Source of the DNA: Aquibium sp. A9E412
Lineage (GTDB): Bacteria > Pseudomonadota > Alphaproteobacteria > Rhizobiales > Rhizobiaceae
Reading direction: 5' to 3'
Assembly: GCF_030398335.1 (NCBI RefSeq)
Contig: NZ_JAOAOP010000007.1
Span: 43,247-107,246, forward strand
Length of the DNA stretch: 64,000 nt
A model generated the notes under the pieces. It saw only the letters and a list, made by a program, of their open reading frames with translations, did not search any database and was not told the origin of the DNA. A program made the position numbers and the translations under genes. Shown here piece after piece: positions 8,643 to 17,894 of the stretch (within the stretch, counting starts at the first letter, position 1; the number at the start of each line of letters is the position of its first letter).

Positions 8643-9526
8643 GCGCCGTGACCGAACGCCCGGCCGCCGCGCCGGCCCGTCCCGTCAGCCCGTTCGGCGA
8701 GGCCTGGCGCATGTTCCGCAGCAACCGGCCGGCGCTGTTCGGCCTGGTGCTGCTCGGAGCGATCGTCGCCGCGGTGGGCTACGGCACGCTCTTCCACCCG
8801 GCCGATCCCTACGAGATCGTCTGGGCGCCGCTCGCCGCCCCCGGCGAGGCCGAGGGCGTGCCGCTCGGCACCGACTATATCGGCCGCGACATCCTCGCCG
8901 GCCTGCTCAAGGGCGGCGGCCCGACGCTCGCCGTCGGCGCCGCGGCCGCGCTCATCACGGTGGCCATCGGCATCACGGTCGGCGCCCTGGCCGGTTTCTT
9001 CGGCGGCTGGATCGACAACCTGCTGATGCGGCTGACCGAGTTCTTCCAGGTGCTGCCGGCGCTGCTGTTCGCCATGGTTCTGGTCACCCTGTTCTCGCCC
9101 AGCCTGACGACCATCGCGGTGGCGATCGGCGTCGTCTCCTGGCCGCAGACGGCGCGCCTGACGCGGGCGGAGTTCCTGCGCATCCGCGAGCTCGAATACG
9201 TCACCGCCGCGCGCGCGGTCGGCGCCCGCAACGGCCGCATCATCGGCCGCGTCATCCTGCCCAACGCGCTGCCGCCGCTGATCGTCTCGGCGACGCTGAC
9301 GGTCGGCGTGGCGATCCTGTTCGAGGCGGGACTGTCGTTTCTCGGCCTCGGCGATCCCAACACCATGTCCTGGGGCCTGATGATCGGCGCCAACCGCGCC
9401 TACATCCTCGAGGCCTGGTGGCCGGTCACCTTTCCCGGCCTGGCGATCTTCCTCACCGTGCTCGCCGTCAGCCTGGTCGGCGACGGCCTCAACGACGCCT
9501 TCAACCCGAAGCTGAGGCAGCGATGA
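8639..9526 (+). CDS. ABC transporter permease, DppC/OppC family
   Basis: The second permease (295 residues), DppC family. It has a cytosolic N-terminus with a FGEAWRMFRSNRPALFGL motif, then a membrane helix, and the PLGTDYIGRDILAGLLKGG signature of DppC proteins. The coupling loop is YVTAARAVGARNGRIIGRVI. It pairs with the upstream DppB-like subunit to form the channel and is joined by 4-bp overlaps to both neighbours. Confidence 0.94.
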   Translation: MSAVTERPAAAPARPVSPFGEAWRMFRSNRPALFGLVLLGAIVAAVGYGTLFHPADPYEIVWAPLAAPGEAEGVPLGTDYIGRDILAGLLKGGGPTLAVGAAAALITVAIGITVGALAGFFGGWIDNLLMRLTEFFQVLPALLFAMVLVTLFSPSLTTIAVAIGVVSWPQTARLTRAEFLRIRELEYVTAARAVGARNGRIIGRVILPNALPPLIVSATLTVGVAILFEAGLSFLGLGDPNTMSWGLMIGANRAYILEAWWPVTFPGLAIFLTVLAVSLVGDGLNDAFNPKLRQR

Positions 9527-10533
9527 GCGCGGTTTCGCCGGACGGCGCGACGCCGCTGCTCCAGGTCGAGGACCTGCACGTCGCCTTCGACACCCGCCAG
9601 GGCGCGGTGACCGCGCTCGACGGCGTCAGCTTCTCGCTTGCCGCCGGCGAGACGCTCGGCATCGTCGGCGAGTCGGGCTGCGGCAAGTCGATCACGGCGC
9701 TGGCGCTGATGGGGCTGATCCCCGCGCCGCCGGGACGGCTGACCGGCGGGCGGATCGACTTTGCCGGCCGCGATATCGCGCGGCTTGCCGAATCCGAGCT
9801 GCGCCGGCTGCGCGGCCGCGACATCGCGATGATCTTCCAGGAACCGATGACGAGCCTCAACCCGGTGTTTCCCGTCGGCGCGCAGATCGCCGAGGCGATC
9901 CTGCTGCACCGCGAGATCGACCGCCAGGCGGCGCGCCGGGAGGCGGTGGCGCTGCTCAGGACCGTCGGCATTCCCGATGCCGAGCGGCGCGCGACGGCCT
10001 ATCCGCACGAGCTGTCGGGCGGCATGCGCCAGCGCGTCATGATCGCCATGGCGATCTCGTGCCGGCCCAAGGTGCTGATCGCCGACGAGCCGACGACGGC
10101 GCTCGACGTCACCGTGCAGGCGCAGATCTTCGAGCTGATGCGCCGCATCCAGGACGAGTTCGGCGTGGCGCTGATGCTGATCACGCACGACATGGGCGCC
10201 ATCGCCGAGATGGCCGACCGGGTGGCGGTGATGTATGCCGGGCGCATCGTCGAGCAGGGCCTGGCCGACGACGTGCTCGACCGGCCGCTGCATCCCTACA
10301 CGCGCGGCCTGATCGACTGCATTCCCGTGCTCGGCAAGGCGGCGCCCGACGGCCGGCCGCCGGCGCTCAGCGAGATCCCCGGCGTCGTGCCGCCGCTGCA
10401 CCTGATCGGCGACGGCTGCGCCTTCGCCGACCGCTGCTCCCTGGCCGAGCCGCGTTGCCGCCGCGAGCGGCCGCCGCTGACCGGCCGGCGGCACGGCGTC
10501 GCCTGCCACGTGACCGCGGCGCAGGCGACATGA
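9523..10533 (+). CDS. ABC transporter ATP-binding protein, DppD/OppD type
   Basis: A 336-residue ATPase. Walker A is GESGCGKSIT (near residue 48), the signature is SGGMRQRVMIAMA, and Walker B is VLIADEPTTALD. The C-terminal oligopeptide_HPY domain carries the cysteine pattern (GCAFADRCSLAEPRC) known to bind a 4Fe-4S cluster in DppD/OppD-class subunits. The start ATG at 9523 overlaps the previous stop (ATGA). It powers import with the DppF-type subunit downstream. Confidence 0.94.
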   Translation: MSAVSPDGATPLLQVEDLHVAFDTRQGAVTALDGVSFSLAAGETLGIVGESGCGKSITALALMGLIPAPPGRLTGGRIDFAGRDIARLAESELRRLRGRDIAMIFQEPMTSLNPVFPVGAQIAEAILLHREIDRQAARREAVALLRTVGIPDAERRATAYPHELSGGMRQRVMIAMAISCRPKVLIADEPTTALDVTVQAQIFELMRRIQDEFGVALMLITHDMGAIAEMADRVAVMYAGRIVEQGLADDVLDRPLHPYTRGLIDCIPVLGKAAPDGRPPALSEIPGVVPPLHLIGDGCAFADRCSLAEPRCRRERPPLTGRRHGVACHVTAAQAT

Positions 10534-11516
10534 GTGCGACCGTGCAGCCGATCCTCGACGTGCGCGACCTGGCGGTGCGCTTCGCGCTGCCGCGGCCGCG
10601 CCTGTTCGCGCCGCGGCCGCATCTGGAGGCGGTGCGCGGCGTCTCCTTCGCGCTGGCGCCGGGCCGCACGCTCGGCCTGGTCGGCGAATCGGGTTCCGGC
10701 AAGACGACGACGGCGATGGCCGCCATCCGCCTGACGCGCGCGGCCGGCGGCCGGGTGCTGTTCGACGGCACCGACCTGCTCACCCTGCCGCCCGAGGCGA
10801 TGCGCCGGGCCCGCCGCCATCTGCAGATCGTCTTCCAGGATCCCTACTCCTCGCTCAACCCGCGCGAGCGGGTCGGCGCCATCGTGCGCGAGCCGCTCGA
10901 CCTGATGGCGGTCGGCGCGGCCAGCCGCGAGCGCGACGAGCGGGTGCGCGAGCTGTTCCGCCTGGTGGGCCTGCGCGACGACCAGATGGCGCTGTTCCCG
11001 CACCAGTTTTCCGGCGGCCAGCGGCAGCGCGTGTCGATCGCCCGGGCGCTCGCCACCCATCCGCGGCTGGTCGTGTGCGACGAGCCGGTGTCGGCGCTCG
11101 ACGTGGCGATCCAGGCGCAGATCCTCAACCTGCTGCGCCGCCTGCAGGACGAGCTCGGCCTGTCCTACCTGTTCATCTCGCACGATCTCGGCGTCGTGCA
11201 GTTCCTGTGCGACGACATCGCGGTGATGTATCTCGGGCGGATCGTCGAGCATGCCGGCCGCGCGGCGCTGTTTCGCACGCCGCGCCATCCCTACACCGCC
11301 GCTCTGCTGGCCGCCGCGCCGTCGCTGGCGCGACGCAAGAGTGCCGGCTACCGGCGCGATGCGGTGGTGCGCGGCGACCCGCCGAGCCCGGTGGCGATCC
11401 CGCCCGGCTGCGCCTTCGCCGCGCGCTGCCCGCGCGCGGCGGCGCCTTGCCGCGACACGGCACCGGAGCTGCGCCCGGTCGGCGACAGCCAGGTCGCCTG
11501 CCACTTTCCGCTATAG
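10530..11516 (+). CDS. ABC transporter ATP-binding protein, DppF/OppF type
   Basis: A 328-residue ATPase and last gene of the operon. Walker A is GESGSGKTTTAMA, the signature is FSGGQRQRVSIARA, and Walker B is LVVCDEPVSALD. The C-terminal HPY domain again has the Cys pattern (GCAFAARCPRAAAPC). It begins at the ATGA overlap 10530-10533; the longer open frame upstream is only the other-frame reading of the previous gene. It is followed by a copy of the dispersed intergenic repeat. Confidence 0.94.
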   Translation: MSATVQPILDVRDLAVRFALPRPRLFAPRPHLEAVRGVSFALAPGRTLGLVGESGSGKTTTAMAAIRLTRAAGGRVLFDGTDLLTLPPEAMRRARRHLQIVFQDPYSSLNPRERVGAIVREPLDLMAVGAASRERDERVRELFRLVGLRDDQMALFPHQFSGGQRQRVSIARALATHPRLVVCDEPVSALDVAIQAQILNLLRRLQDELGLSYLFISHDLGVVQFLCDDIAVMYLGRIVEHAGRAALFRTPRHPYTAALLAAAPSLARRKSAGYRRDAVVRGDPPSPVAIPPGCAFAARCPRAAAPCRDTAPELRPVGDSQVACHFPL

Positions 11517-11530
11517 GGCCCATCTGCTTC

Positions 11531-11618
11531 TTCACGGAATCGCAGACCGGCTCCAACGTGTTGTCTTGCCGCGCTTGCGGACGGCGACCCGGTTTCCACC
11601 TCGCCCGGAAACGCTCTC
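11531..11618 (+). repeat. Dispersed intergenic repeat, copy 1
   Basis: A copy of a repeat whose best-preserved member is 46715-46817. It shares the order TTCACGGAATCGCAGA, then CGGCTC, TTGT, GGTTTCCAC, TCGCC and GGAAACGCT. It lies between the convergent ends of the ABC operon and the ureohydrolase gene, so it may act in transcription ending. It resembles rhizobial intergenic mosaic-type elements (inference). Confidence 0.6.
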
Positions 11619-11656
11619 GCTTTTCTTCCGGCGCGCCGCGTCCCGCGCCCGCGGGG

Positions 11657-12601
11657 TCAGGCGACGCCGGGCAGCACGCACAGCATCTCGTAGAGCAGGC
11701 TGGCGCCGATCAGCGCCGTGTTGCCGCTCGGGTCGTAGGGCGGCGAGACCTCGACGAGATCGCCGCCGACGACGTTGAGGCCGCGGCAGCCGCGCACGAT
11801 CTCGAGCGCCTGCCAGGTGGTCAGCCCGCCGATCTCCACCGTGCCGGTGCCCGGCGCGAAGGCGGGATCGAGCGAATCGATGTCGAAGCTGACATAGACC
11901 GGCCGGTCGCCGAGCCGCTCACGCACCGTCTGCATCAGCGGCGCCAGCGAGCGGTGCCAGCACTCCTCGGCCGGCACCACGGTGAAGCCCTGCCGGCGCG
12001 ACCAGTCGAAATCGTCGGGCGCATAGCCGGTGCCGCGCAGGCCGATCTGGTAGACCCGCTCGGCGTCGAGGCAGCCATCCTCCAGCGCCCGGCGGAACGG
12101 CGTGCCGTGCGCGATCGCCTCGCCGAACATCGCCTCGTTGATGTCGGCATGGGCGTCGACGTGGACGAGCGCGAGCGGCCCGTGCACCTTGGCCATCGCC
12201 TTGAGGATCGGATAGGTCAGCGTGTGGTCGCCGCCCATCGTCAGCGGCACCGCGCCATGCGCGAGGATCGCGTCATAGGCGCGCTCGATGATGCCGACCG
12301 TCTTCTTCAGGTCGAAGGTGTTGACCGGCACGTCGCCGATGTCGGCGACCTGCAGCCGCTCGAACGGCGCCGCGCCGGTCGCCATGTTGTAGGGCCGCAG
12401 CATGCACGATTCGGCGCGGATCTGGCGCGGCCCGTGCCGCGTGCCCGAGCGGTTCGACGCGCCGATGTCCATCGGCACGCCGACGAAGCAGGCGTCGAGA
12501 CCGGCCGCCGTGTCCTGCGCGGGAAGCCGCATCATCGTCGCCGGGCCGGCGAAGCGGGGCATGTCGTTGCCGCCGAGCGGCTGGTTGAAGCGCGTCTGCA
12601 T
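11657..12601 (-). CDS. Agmatinase / guanidino-acid ureohydrolase family enzyme
   Basis: A 314-residue binuclear-metal ureohydrolase (agmatinase/guanidinobutyrase/guanidinopropionase group), which releases urea from a guanidino substrate. All family motifs are visible: MGGDHTLTYPIL, VHVDAHADIN and SFDIDSLDPAFAPGTG, plus the segment FGEAIAHGTPFRRALEDG typical of the agmatinase-like branch. ATG 12601 is preferred because the longer frame only adds an Arg-rich tail derived from the intergenic repeat. It is the distal gene of the TctCBA/CoA-transferase operon, which suggests a guanidino-carboxylate substrate rather than agmatine (inference). Confidence 0.88.
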   Translation of the reverse strand: MQTRFNQPLGGNDMPRFAGPATMMRLPAQDTAAGLDACFVGVPMDIGASNRSGTRHGPRQIRAESCMLRPYNMATGAAPFERLQVADIGDVPVNTFDLKKTVGIIERAYDAILAHGAVPLTMGGDHTLTYPILKAMAKVHGPLALVHVDAHADINEAMFGEAIAHGTPFRRALEDGCLDAERVYQIGLRGTGYAPDDFDWSRRQGFTVVPAEECWHRSLAPLMQTVRERLGDRPVYVSFDIDSLDPAFAPGTGTVEIGGLTTWQALEIVRGCRGLNVVGGDLVEVSPPYDPSGNTALIGASLLYEMLCVLPGVA

Positions 12602-12660
12602 GGGCTGTCTCCGCCTTGGGGGCTGGCGCCGTTCCGCCTGTCGCGGCGTCGCCGACCGGC

Positions 12661-12730
12661 GCCGGCGCATTGTCTTCGACCCGTCTTGTAACCGGCGAAC
12701 CGGTTCCCGCCTCGCCTGCGACGGCTATCG
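12661..12730 (+). repeat. Dispersed intergenic repeat, copy 2 (diverged)
   Basis: A degenerate copy containing the core ACCGGCGAACCGGTTCCC and CTCGCCTGCGACGGCTA. Its 3' end runs into the CoA-transferase gene, and the complement of its terminal GCTAT supplies that gene's TAG stop (12725-12727). Confidence 0.5.
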
Positions 12731-13990
12731 TCCGCCGGCTGCCTTGCCGCGCGCTTGCGCCGCGTCCGGCTCCGACGCGGCGGCGTGTCCCGCCGCGATC
12801 ATCGCCTCGATCTGCTTCGCCGTATAGCCGCAGGCGGCCAGCACCTCGCGCGTGTGCTCGCCGTAGAGCGGCGCGGCGCGCTCGATGGCGGCCGGCGTCT
12901 CGGAGAACTTGACGGGAAAGCCGATCGTGTCGACCGCGCCGTGCAGCGGGTGGTCGACCCGGCGCACCATGTCGCGCGCCAGCGTCTGCGGGTCCCGCAG
13001 CATCTCGGCCACCGACAGGATGGGCCCGGCCGGCACGCCCGCCTCCTCGAGCGCGGCGAGCCACGCGGCCGACGGCCGGCCCCGCAGCAGCGGCACGAGG
13101 ATCTCGTCGAGCGCCGCCTTGTTGGCCATGCGCCCGACATTGCTGGCAAAGCGCGGATCGTCGCGCAGCCGCGCGTCGCCGAGCACCGCGACCAGGCGCT
13201 GCCAGTTGGCCTGGCTGGCGCCGCCGATGTTGATCCAGCCGTCGGCGGTCTCGTAGGCTTGGTAGGGCGCGCTCAGCGGATGCGCCGAGCCGAGCGCGCC
13301 GGGATTGTCGCCGGTGGCGAAGCAGATCGCCGCGTGCCAGTAGGTGAACACGATGCCGGCCTCGAACAGCGAGGTCTCGACGAGCTGGCCCCGGCCGGTG
13401 CGGCCGCGCTCGTGCAGCGCCGCGCACACCCCCATCGCCGCCAGGATGCCGGCGGCGATGTCGGTGATCGGCGGTCCCACCTTGACCGGCGGCCGGCCCT
13501 CGCCCTCGCCGGTGATGCTCATCAGCCCGGACATGCCCTGGGCGATCAGGTCGAAGCCGCCGCGACTGGCATAGGGTCCGGTGCGGCCGAAGCCGGAGAC
13601 CGCGCAGTAGATCAGCCGCGGATAGCGCCGGCGCAGCGTCTCGTAGTCGAAGCCGAGCTTCTTCAGCGTGTCGTGGCGGTAGTTCTCCACCATCACGTCG
13701 GCCCCGGCGAGCATCCGGTGCAGCGTCTCGCGGCCGCCCTCGGTCTTCAGGTCGAGCGCGATGCCCCGCTTGTTGCGGTTCATCATCATGAAGGCGAAGG
13801 AATCCTCGCTGTCCGGCTCGCCGGGCACGACGTCGCGGCGCGTGTCGTCGCCGCCGGGCAGCCGCTCCACCTTGACGACCTCCGCGCCCATGTCGGCGAG
13901 CATGCGCCCGCAGGTCGGTCCCGCCATCACATGGGCGAGCTCGATCACCTTCACCCCGGCCAGCGGGCCGTGCGAACCGTCCGCACTCAT
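12725..13990 (-). CDS. CaiB/BaiF family III CoA-transferase
   Basis: A 421-residue class III CoA-transferase, which moves CoA between acyl groups through an aspartyl-CoA thioester intermediate. The N-terminus shows LAGVKVIELAHVMAGPTCGR, GAEVVKVERLPGGDDTR and RNKRGIALDLKTEGGRE. The catalytic aspartate region is around GGFDLIAQGMSGLMSITGE near residue 168. Length is typical. It lies 20 bp after an enoyl-CoA hydratase gene and downstream of tctCBA, so it probably activates an imported carboxylate as its CoA thioester. The acyl substrate is unknown. Confidence 0.92.
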   Translation of the reverse strand: MSADGSHGPLAGVKVIELAHVMAGPTCGRMLADMGAEVVKVERLPGGDDTRRDVVPGEPDSEDSFAFMMMNRNKRGIALDLKTEGGRETLHRMLAGADVMVENYRHDTLKKLGFDYETLRRRYPRLIYCAVSGFGRTGPYASRGGFDLIAQGMSGLMSITGEGEGRPPVKVGPPITDIAAGILAAMGVCAALHERGRTGRGQLVETSLFEAGIVFTYWHAAICFATGDNPGALGSAHPLSAPYQAYETADGWINIGGASQANWQRLVAVLGDARLRDDPRFASNVGRMANKAALDEILVPLLRGRPSAAWLAALEEAGVPAGPILSVAEMLRDPQTLARDMVRRVDHPLHGAVDTIGFPVKFSETPAAIERAAPLYGEHTREVLAACGYTAKQIEAMIAAGHAAASEPDAAQARGKAAGGR

Positions 13991-14010
13991 TGCATGTCCT
14001 CTTGCTTTCG

Positions 14011-14790
14011 TCAGCGGCCCTTGAAATCCGGGCGGCGTTTCTCCGCGAAGGCTCTCGATCCCTCGCGGTAGTCTTCGGTGTCGTAGCAGGCGAAGGCCTC
14101 GTCGCGCTCCGCTGCATCGAGCGGCGCGGGGTCTTCCAGCCGCCGCACGAAGGCCTTGTGCCAGCGGTTGACGCGCGGCGCCCCCGCCGTCACGCGCTCG
14201 ACCGTCGCGGCGACGGCCGCCGCGAGCTCCGCCCGCGGCACGATGCGCGTGACGAGACGGTGGCGCAGCGCCTCCTCGGCGCCGAAGATGTGGCCCTCGA
14301 GCAGGATCTCGAGCGCGCCGCGGCGGCCGGCGAGATCGACCAGCATGGCGAGCTCGTCATAGTCGACGGTCAGGCCGAGCCGGGCGGCCGGCAGGCCGAA
14401 GCGGCTGTCGTCGGAGGCGATGCGCAGGTCGCACATGCTGGCGATCTCCATGCCGCCGCCGATGCAGATGCCGCCGATCGCGGCGACCACCGGATGCGGG
14501 CAGTCGCGAATCGTGCGGATCGCCGCGTTCGACCGCCGGGCGTACTCCTTGGCCTGCGCGACGCCGCTGCGCGTGTCGTCGAAATCGCCGATGTCGCTGC
14601 CCGCGCAGAAGGCGCGCTCGCCGGCGCCGCGCAGGATCACGCAGCGCACCGTGTCGTCGTCCGACAGCTCGCGCATGGCCGCGCCGAGCGCCTCGTACAT
14701 GGCGAGCGTCAGCGCGTTGTGCTTGGCCGGCCGGTCCATCGTCACCGTCGCGACGGCGCCGTCGCGTTCGAGGCGGATCGCTCCGTCCAT
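14011..14790 (-). CDS. Enoyl-CoA hydratase/isomerase family protein
   Basis: A 259-residue crotonase-fold enzyme. It has the oxyanion-hole motif AFCAGSDIGDF (near residues 62-72) and the second signature AAIGGICIGGGMEIASMCDL. It contains one glutamate in the region where hydratases carry catalytic Glu residues, so hydratase versus isomerase cannot be settled. It starts 1 bp before the tctA stop and sits immediately upstream of the CoA-transferase. It probably acts on the CoA thioester made from the TTT-imported acid. Confidence 0.9.
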   Translation of the reverse strand: MDGAIRLERDGAVATVTMDRPAKHNALTLAMYEALGAAMRELSDDDTVRCVILRGAGERAFCAGSDIGDFDDTRSGVAQAKEYARRSNAAIRTIRDCPHPVVAAIGGICIGGGMEIASMCDLRIASDDSRFGLPAARLGLTVDYDELAMLVDLAGRRGALEILLEGHIFGAEEALRHRLVTRIVPRAELAAAVAATVERVTAGAPRVNRWHKAFVRRLEDPAPLDAAERDEAFACYDTEDYREGSRAFAEKRRPDFKGR

Positions 14791-14791
14791 C

Positions 14792-16324
14792 TCAGTCTCC
14801 CTGGTTCGAGGCGGGTCGGGTGTCGCCGCGGCGGCCGGCGCGCAGCGCCAGAACGGCGCGGCTGATCCACGGGCCGACGAGAAGCGCGAGCGCGGCGAAC
14901 AGGATGGTCGCGGCGAGCGGCTGCGAGACCACCGCCACGATGTCGAAATCCTCCATGATCAGCGCCCGGCGCAGCGACACCTCGATGATCGGCGCCAGCA
15001 CCAGGCCAAGGATGACCGGCGCCAGCGGGTAGCCGCCGGCCTCGAGCGCCAGGCCGATGCAGGCGAAGACCAGCATCACCATCGCCGCGTCGGCGTCGCC
15101 ATAGGCGAGCGAGCCGATGACGCAGACCGACAGGATGCCGGTCGCCAGCACCGGATAGGGCAGCAGCGCCAGCCGCGCGAACAGCCGCACCAGCAGGAAG
15201 GCGAGCGCGATGATGACGACGTTGACCACCGTCATGCCGGCGAACAGGCCGTAGACCAGCTCCGGCTCGCGCACGAACAGCATCGGCCCGGGCTGCAGGT
15301 TGTGGATCATGAAGGCGCCGATCAGCACGGCGGTCGTCGCGCTGCCGGGAATGCCGAGCGACAGAAGCGGGATCATCGCGCCGACGGCGGCGGCGTTGTT
15401 GGCCGCCTCCGGCGCGGCCAGCCCCTCGTCCTTGCCCTTGCCGAAGCCGGCCGGGTCGCGCGACAGCTTGCTCTGCAGGCTGTAGGACAGGATACCGGCC
15501 GTCGTCGCGCCGGCGCCCGGCAGGATGCCGATGAACAGGCCGACGACGCTGGAGCGCAGCACCACCCAGCGCAGCCGCAGGAAATCGGCGATGCGCGGCA
15601 GCGCCAGCACGATGCGCCGCTGCGGCGCGCCCGGCGCCGTGCGCACCAGGTCGGTGTCGCGCTGCAGGACCCGGCGCAGCACCTCCGAGGCGGCGAACAG
15701 GCCGATCGAGGCCGGCACCAGCGGGATGCCGTTGAGCAGCACCGTGGTGCCGAAGTCGAAGCGCTTGGCGCCGGTCAGCGAATCGAGCCCAACCGTGCCG
15801 AGCAGCAGGCCGATGAGGCCGGCGGCCAGCCCCTTGAGCTGGCTGCCGCCGGAGATGCTGGAGATGCAGCTCAGCCCCAGAACGCCGAGCGCGAAATACT
15901 CCGCCGGGCCGAACCGCAGCGCCGCCTCGGCCAGGATCGGCGTGGCCAGGTAGAGGCCGACGCAGGCGACCAGGCCACCGATCGCCGACGACAGGACGGC
16001 GATGCCGAGCGCCTGGGCGGCCTCGCCGCGGGCGGTGAAGTGATGCCCCTCGACGGCCGTCATGATGGCCTCGGTGGAGCCGGGAATGCGGAACAGGATG
16101 GCGGTGATCGAGCCGCCGAACACCGCCGCCGAATAAAGCGCGGTGAAGAAGACCAGCGCGTTGAGCGGGCTCAGCGCATAGGTGATCGGCAAGAGCAGCG
16201 AGATGCCCACCGTGGCGTCGAGGCCCGGCAGCGCGCCGAGCATCAGCCCGACGAGCACGCCGAGGGCGAGCACGAGCAGGATGTCGACCTGAAGAAGGGT
16301 CTGCCAGCCTTCGATGAGTTCCAT
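14792..16324 (-). CDS. tctA: Tripartite tricarboxylate transporter large permease TctA
   Basis: A 510-residue polytopic membrane protein of the TctA family with about 12 membrane segments. It shows the hallmark GLDATVGISLLLPITYALSP (N-terminal) and GILPGAGATTAGILSYSLQS motifs. It forms the secondary-active channel of a TTT importer with TctB and the periplasmic TctC encoded just upstream. The tctC-tctB-tctA order and tight spacing (22 and 9 bp) mark one operon. Confidence 0.95.
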   Translation of the reverse strand: MELIEGWQTLLQVDILLVLALGVLVGLMLGALPGLDATVGISLLLPITYALSPLNALVFFTALYSAAVFGGSITAILFRIPGSTEAIMTAVEGHHFTARGEAAQALGIAVLSSAIGGLVACVGLYLATPILAEAALRFGPAEYFALGVLGLSCISSISGGSQLKGLAAGLIGLLLGTVGLDSLTGAKRFDFGTTVLLNGIPLVPASIGLFAASEVLRRVLQRDTDLVRTAPGAPQRRIVLALPRIADFLRLRWVVLRSSVVGLFIGILPGAGATTAGILSYSLQSKLSRDPAGFGKGKDEGLAAPEAANNAAAVGAMIPLLSLGIPGSATTAVLIGAFMIHNLQPGPMLFVREPELVYGLFAGMTVVNVVIIALAFLLVRLFARLALLPYPVLATGILSVCVIGSLAYGDADAAMVMLVFACIGLALEAGGYPLAPVILGLVLAPIIEVSLRRALIMEDFDIVAVVSQPLAATILFAALALLVGPWISRAVLALRAGRRGDTRPASNQGD

Positions 16325-16333
16325 GGCCGCCGC

Positions 16334-16828
16334 TCAGTAGTAGAGGAACCGGCTGAGCTCGCGGAACACGCCGCGGCCCTGCGGCAGCGGCAGCTCGAGC
16401 AGCCTGAGGAAGATGACGTAGTAGAGCGCCGTCAGCAGCGCCGGCAGGTAGACCAGGCCGCGCCGGTCGCGCATGCCGAAAACGAGCGCGAACAGCGCCG
16501 CCTGGAAGACCAGCGTCGCCGGCAGGAAGCCGACGAAGCGCATCGCCACGACGTAGAGCGCGGTGGCGGCGAGCGCCACCAGGAAGCCGGCGACGTCGGG
16601 CCGGCCGGCCGCCGCTCCGCCCGGCACCGTGCCGGCGCGGTGGCGGCGCACCGCGTCGACGATCTGCAGCAGGCTGACGAGGATCAGCCCGCCGAGCACG
16701 AGGCGCGGAAAGAAGGCCGGACCGAAGAGCGCGCTGGCCGCGTAGGCCGACGTCATGTCGGCCGTCTGCCAGAGCAGGAAGCCGCAGGCGGCGATCATGC
16801 CGCCGGGCGGGGCGATGGTCCTGATCAT
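16334..16828 (-). CDS. tctB: Tripartite tricarboxylate transporter small permease TctB
   Basis: A 164-residue membrane protein with four hydrophobic segments and the weakly conserved TctB layout (short cytosolic loops, AALFGPAFFPRLVLGGLILV early). Identity rests mainly on size, topology and the position between tctC and tctA. It is the small integral subunit of the TTT importer. Confidence 0.9.
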   Translation of the reverse strand: MIRTIAPPGGMIAACGFLLWQTADMTSAYAASALFGPAFFPRLVLGGLILVSLLQIVDAVRRHRAGTVPGGAAAGRPDVAGFLVALAATALYVVAMRFVGFLPATLVFQAALFALVFGMRDRRGLVYLPALLTALYYVIFLRLLELPLPQGRGVFRELSRFLYY

Positions 16829-16850
16829 GCGCGCTCTCCGGCCGTGCCCG

Positions 16851-17816
16851 TCAGCCGCCCTGCGCGGCGTGCTGGGCTTCCTTGAGCGCGCGCTCCTCGG
16901 CGATCGCCTCGGCGAAGGCGGCCGCGCCGAGCTTGCCGTCGGCCTTCAGGTCGAGCAGCCGCTCGTTCTCGTAGCGGGCGTAGTCCTCGTCCTTCGAGGC
17001 CGCCATCAGCGCGTCGCTCAGCTCCTGCACGATCGCGTCGGGCGTGTCGGCATGGGCGGCCAGGCCGCGCCAGTTGGACGGCGTGATCTCGTAGCCGAGC
17101 TCGCCGGCAGCCGGCACGTCGGGAAACTGCTCGATGCGCGTCTCGTTGAAGACGATCAGCGGCTCGATCTTCTCGCCCTCGACCATCGCCATCACCGAGC
17201 CCATCTCGTCATACATGCCGTCGAGCCGGCCGCCGAGCAGGTCGGCGTGCATCTCGCCGGTCGAGTTGTAGGGCACGTAGATGAAGTCGCTGACGCCGGC
17301 CTCGGCGAGCGTCGTCTCCAGCGCCGTGCGGTCGGTGCCGACGGCGCCGGCGCCGCCGACCTTCAGCTTGCCGGGGTTCTCCTTGGCCCAGGCCACCATC
17401 TCGTCCCACGAGCCGAACGCGCCGGCCCTGGCATGCAGGAAGCCGATGTCGACATGGCCGCGGAACACCGGCACGAGATGCTCCTTGAGGGTGATCGAGG
17501 TGGTGCCGTCGACGGCGGTGGTGATCGTGTCGGGATCGACGGAGACCAGCGAGCAGCCGTCGGCCGGCCGCGAGATGAGCTGCTGGCGGGCGATCTCGCC
17601 CATCGAGCCTTCCATGTTGATGACCTTGACCGGCACGCCGAGTTCCGCGCTCAGCGGCTTGGCGATGTTGCGCAGGAAGGTGTCGGTGCCGCCGCCGGCG
17701 CCCCAGGCCGAGATCAGCTCGACGTTGGAGCATTCGAGCGCCTCGGCGCGGTCGAGCGCGAAGGTCGACGAGGCCGCCAGCACGGCGGCAGCCGTCACGG
17801 TTCTGAAAAGATGCAT
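16851..17816 (-). CDS. tctC: TctC/Bug-family solute receptor
   Basis: A 321-residue periplasmic receptor of the TTT system. A signal peptide covers residues 1-28 (MHLFRTVTAAAVLAASSTFA). The mature protein has LISAWGAGGGTDTFLRNIAK, the Bug-type ligand loop, and the second-lobe segment VGGAGAVGTDRTALETTLAE. Bug proteins bind mono- to tricarboxylates and other small acids through the two pincer loops. It is the first transport gene behind the GntR regulator. Confidence 0.93.
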   Translation of the reverse strand: MHLFRTVTAAAVLAASSTFALDRAEALECSNVELISAWGAGGGTDTFLRNIAKPLSAELGVPVKVINMEGSMGEIARQQLISRPADGCSLVSVDPDTITTAVDGTTSITLKEHLVPVFRGHVDIGFLHARAGAFGSWDEMVAWAKENPGKLKVGGAGAVGTDRTALETTLAEAGVSDFIYVPYNSTGEMHADLLGGRLDGMYDEMGSVMAMVEGEKIEPLIVFNETRIEQFPDVPAAGELGYEITPSNWRGLAAHADTPDAIVQELSDALMAASKDEDYARYENERLLDLKADGKLGAAAFAEAIAEERALKEAQHAAQGG

Positions 17817-17894
17817 GGTCCCTCCGTTCGGGTGCGTTGCGGATGGATGTCGGCCCGGATGGGCCCGCCGCGACCGGACGTCGCGAACCTGGTG

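Noticed and set aside
11657..12601. Calling the ureohydrolase agmatinase (speB)
   Set aside because: Motifs fit agmatinase, guanidinobutyrase and guanidinopropionase equally, and the operon context favours a guanidino-acid; a firm symbol is not justified.
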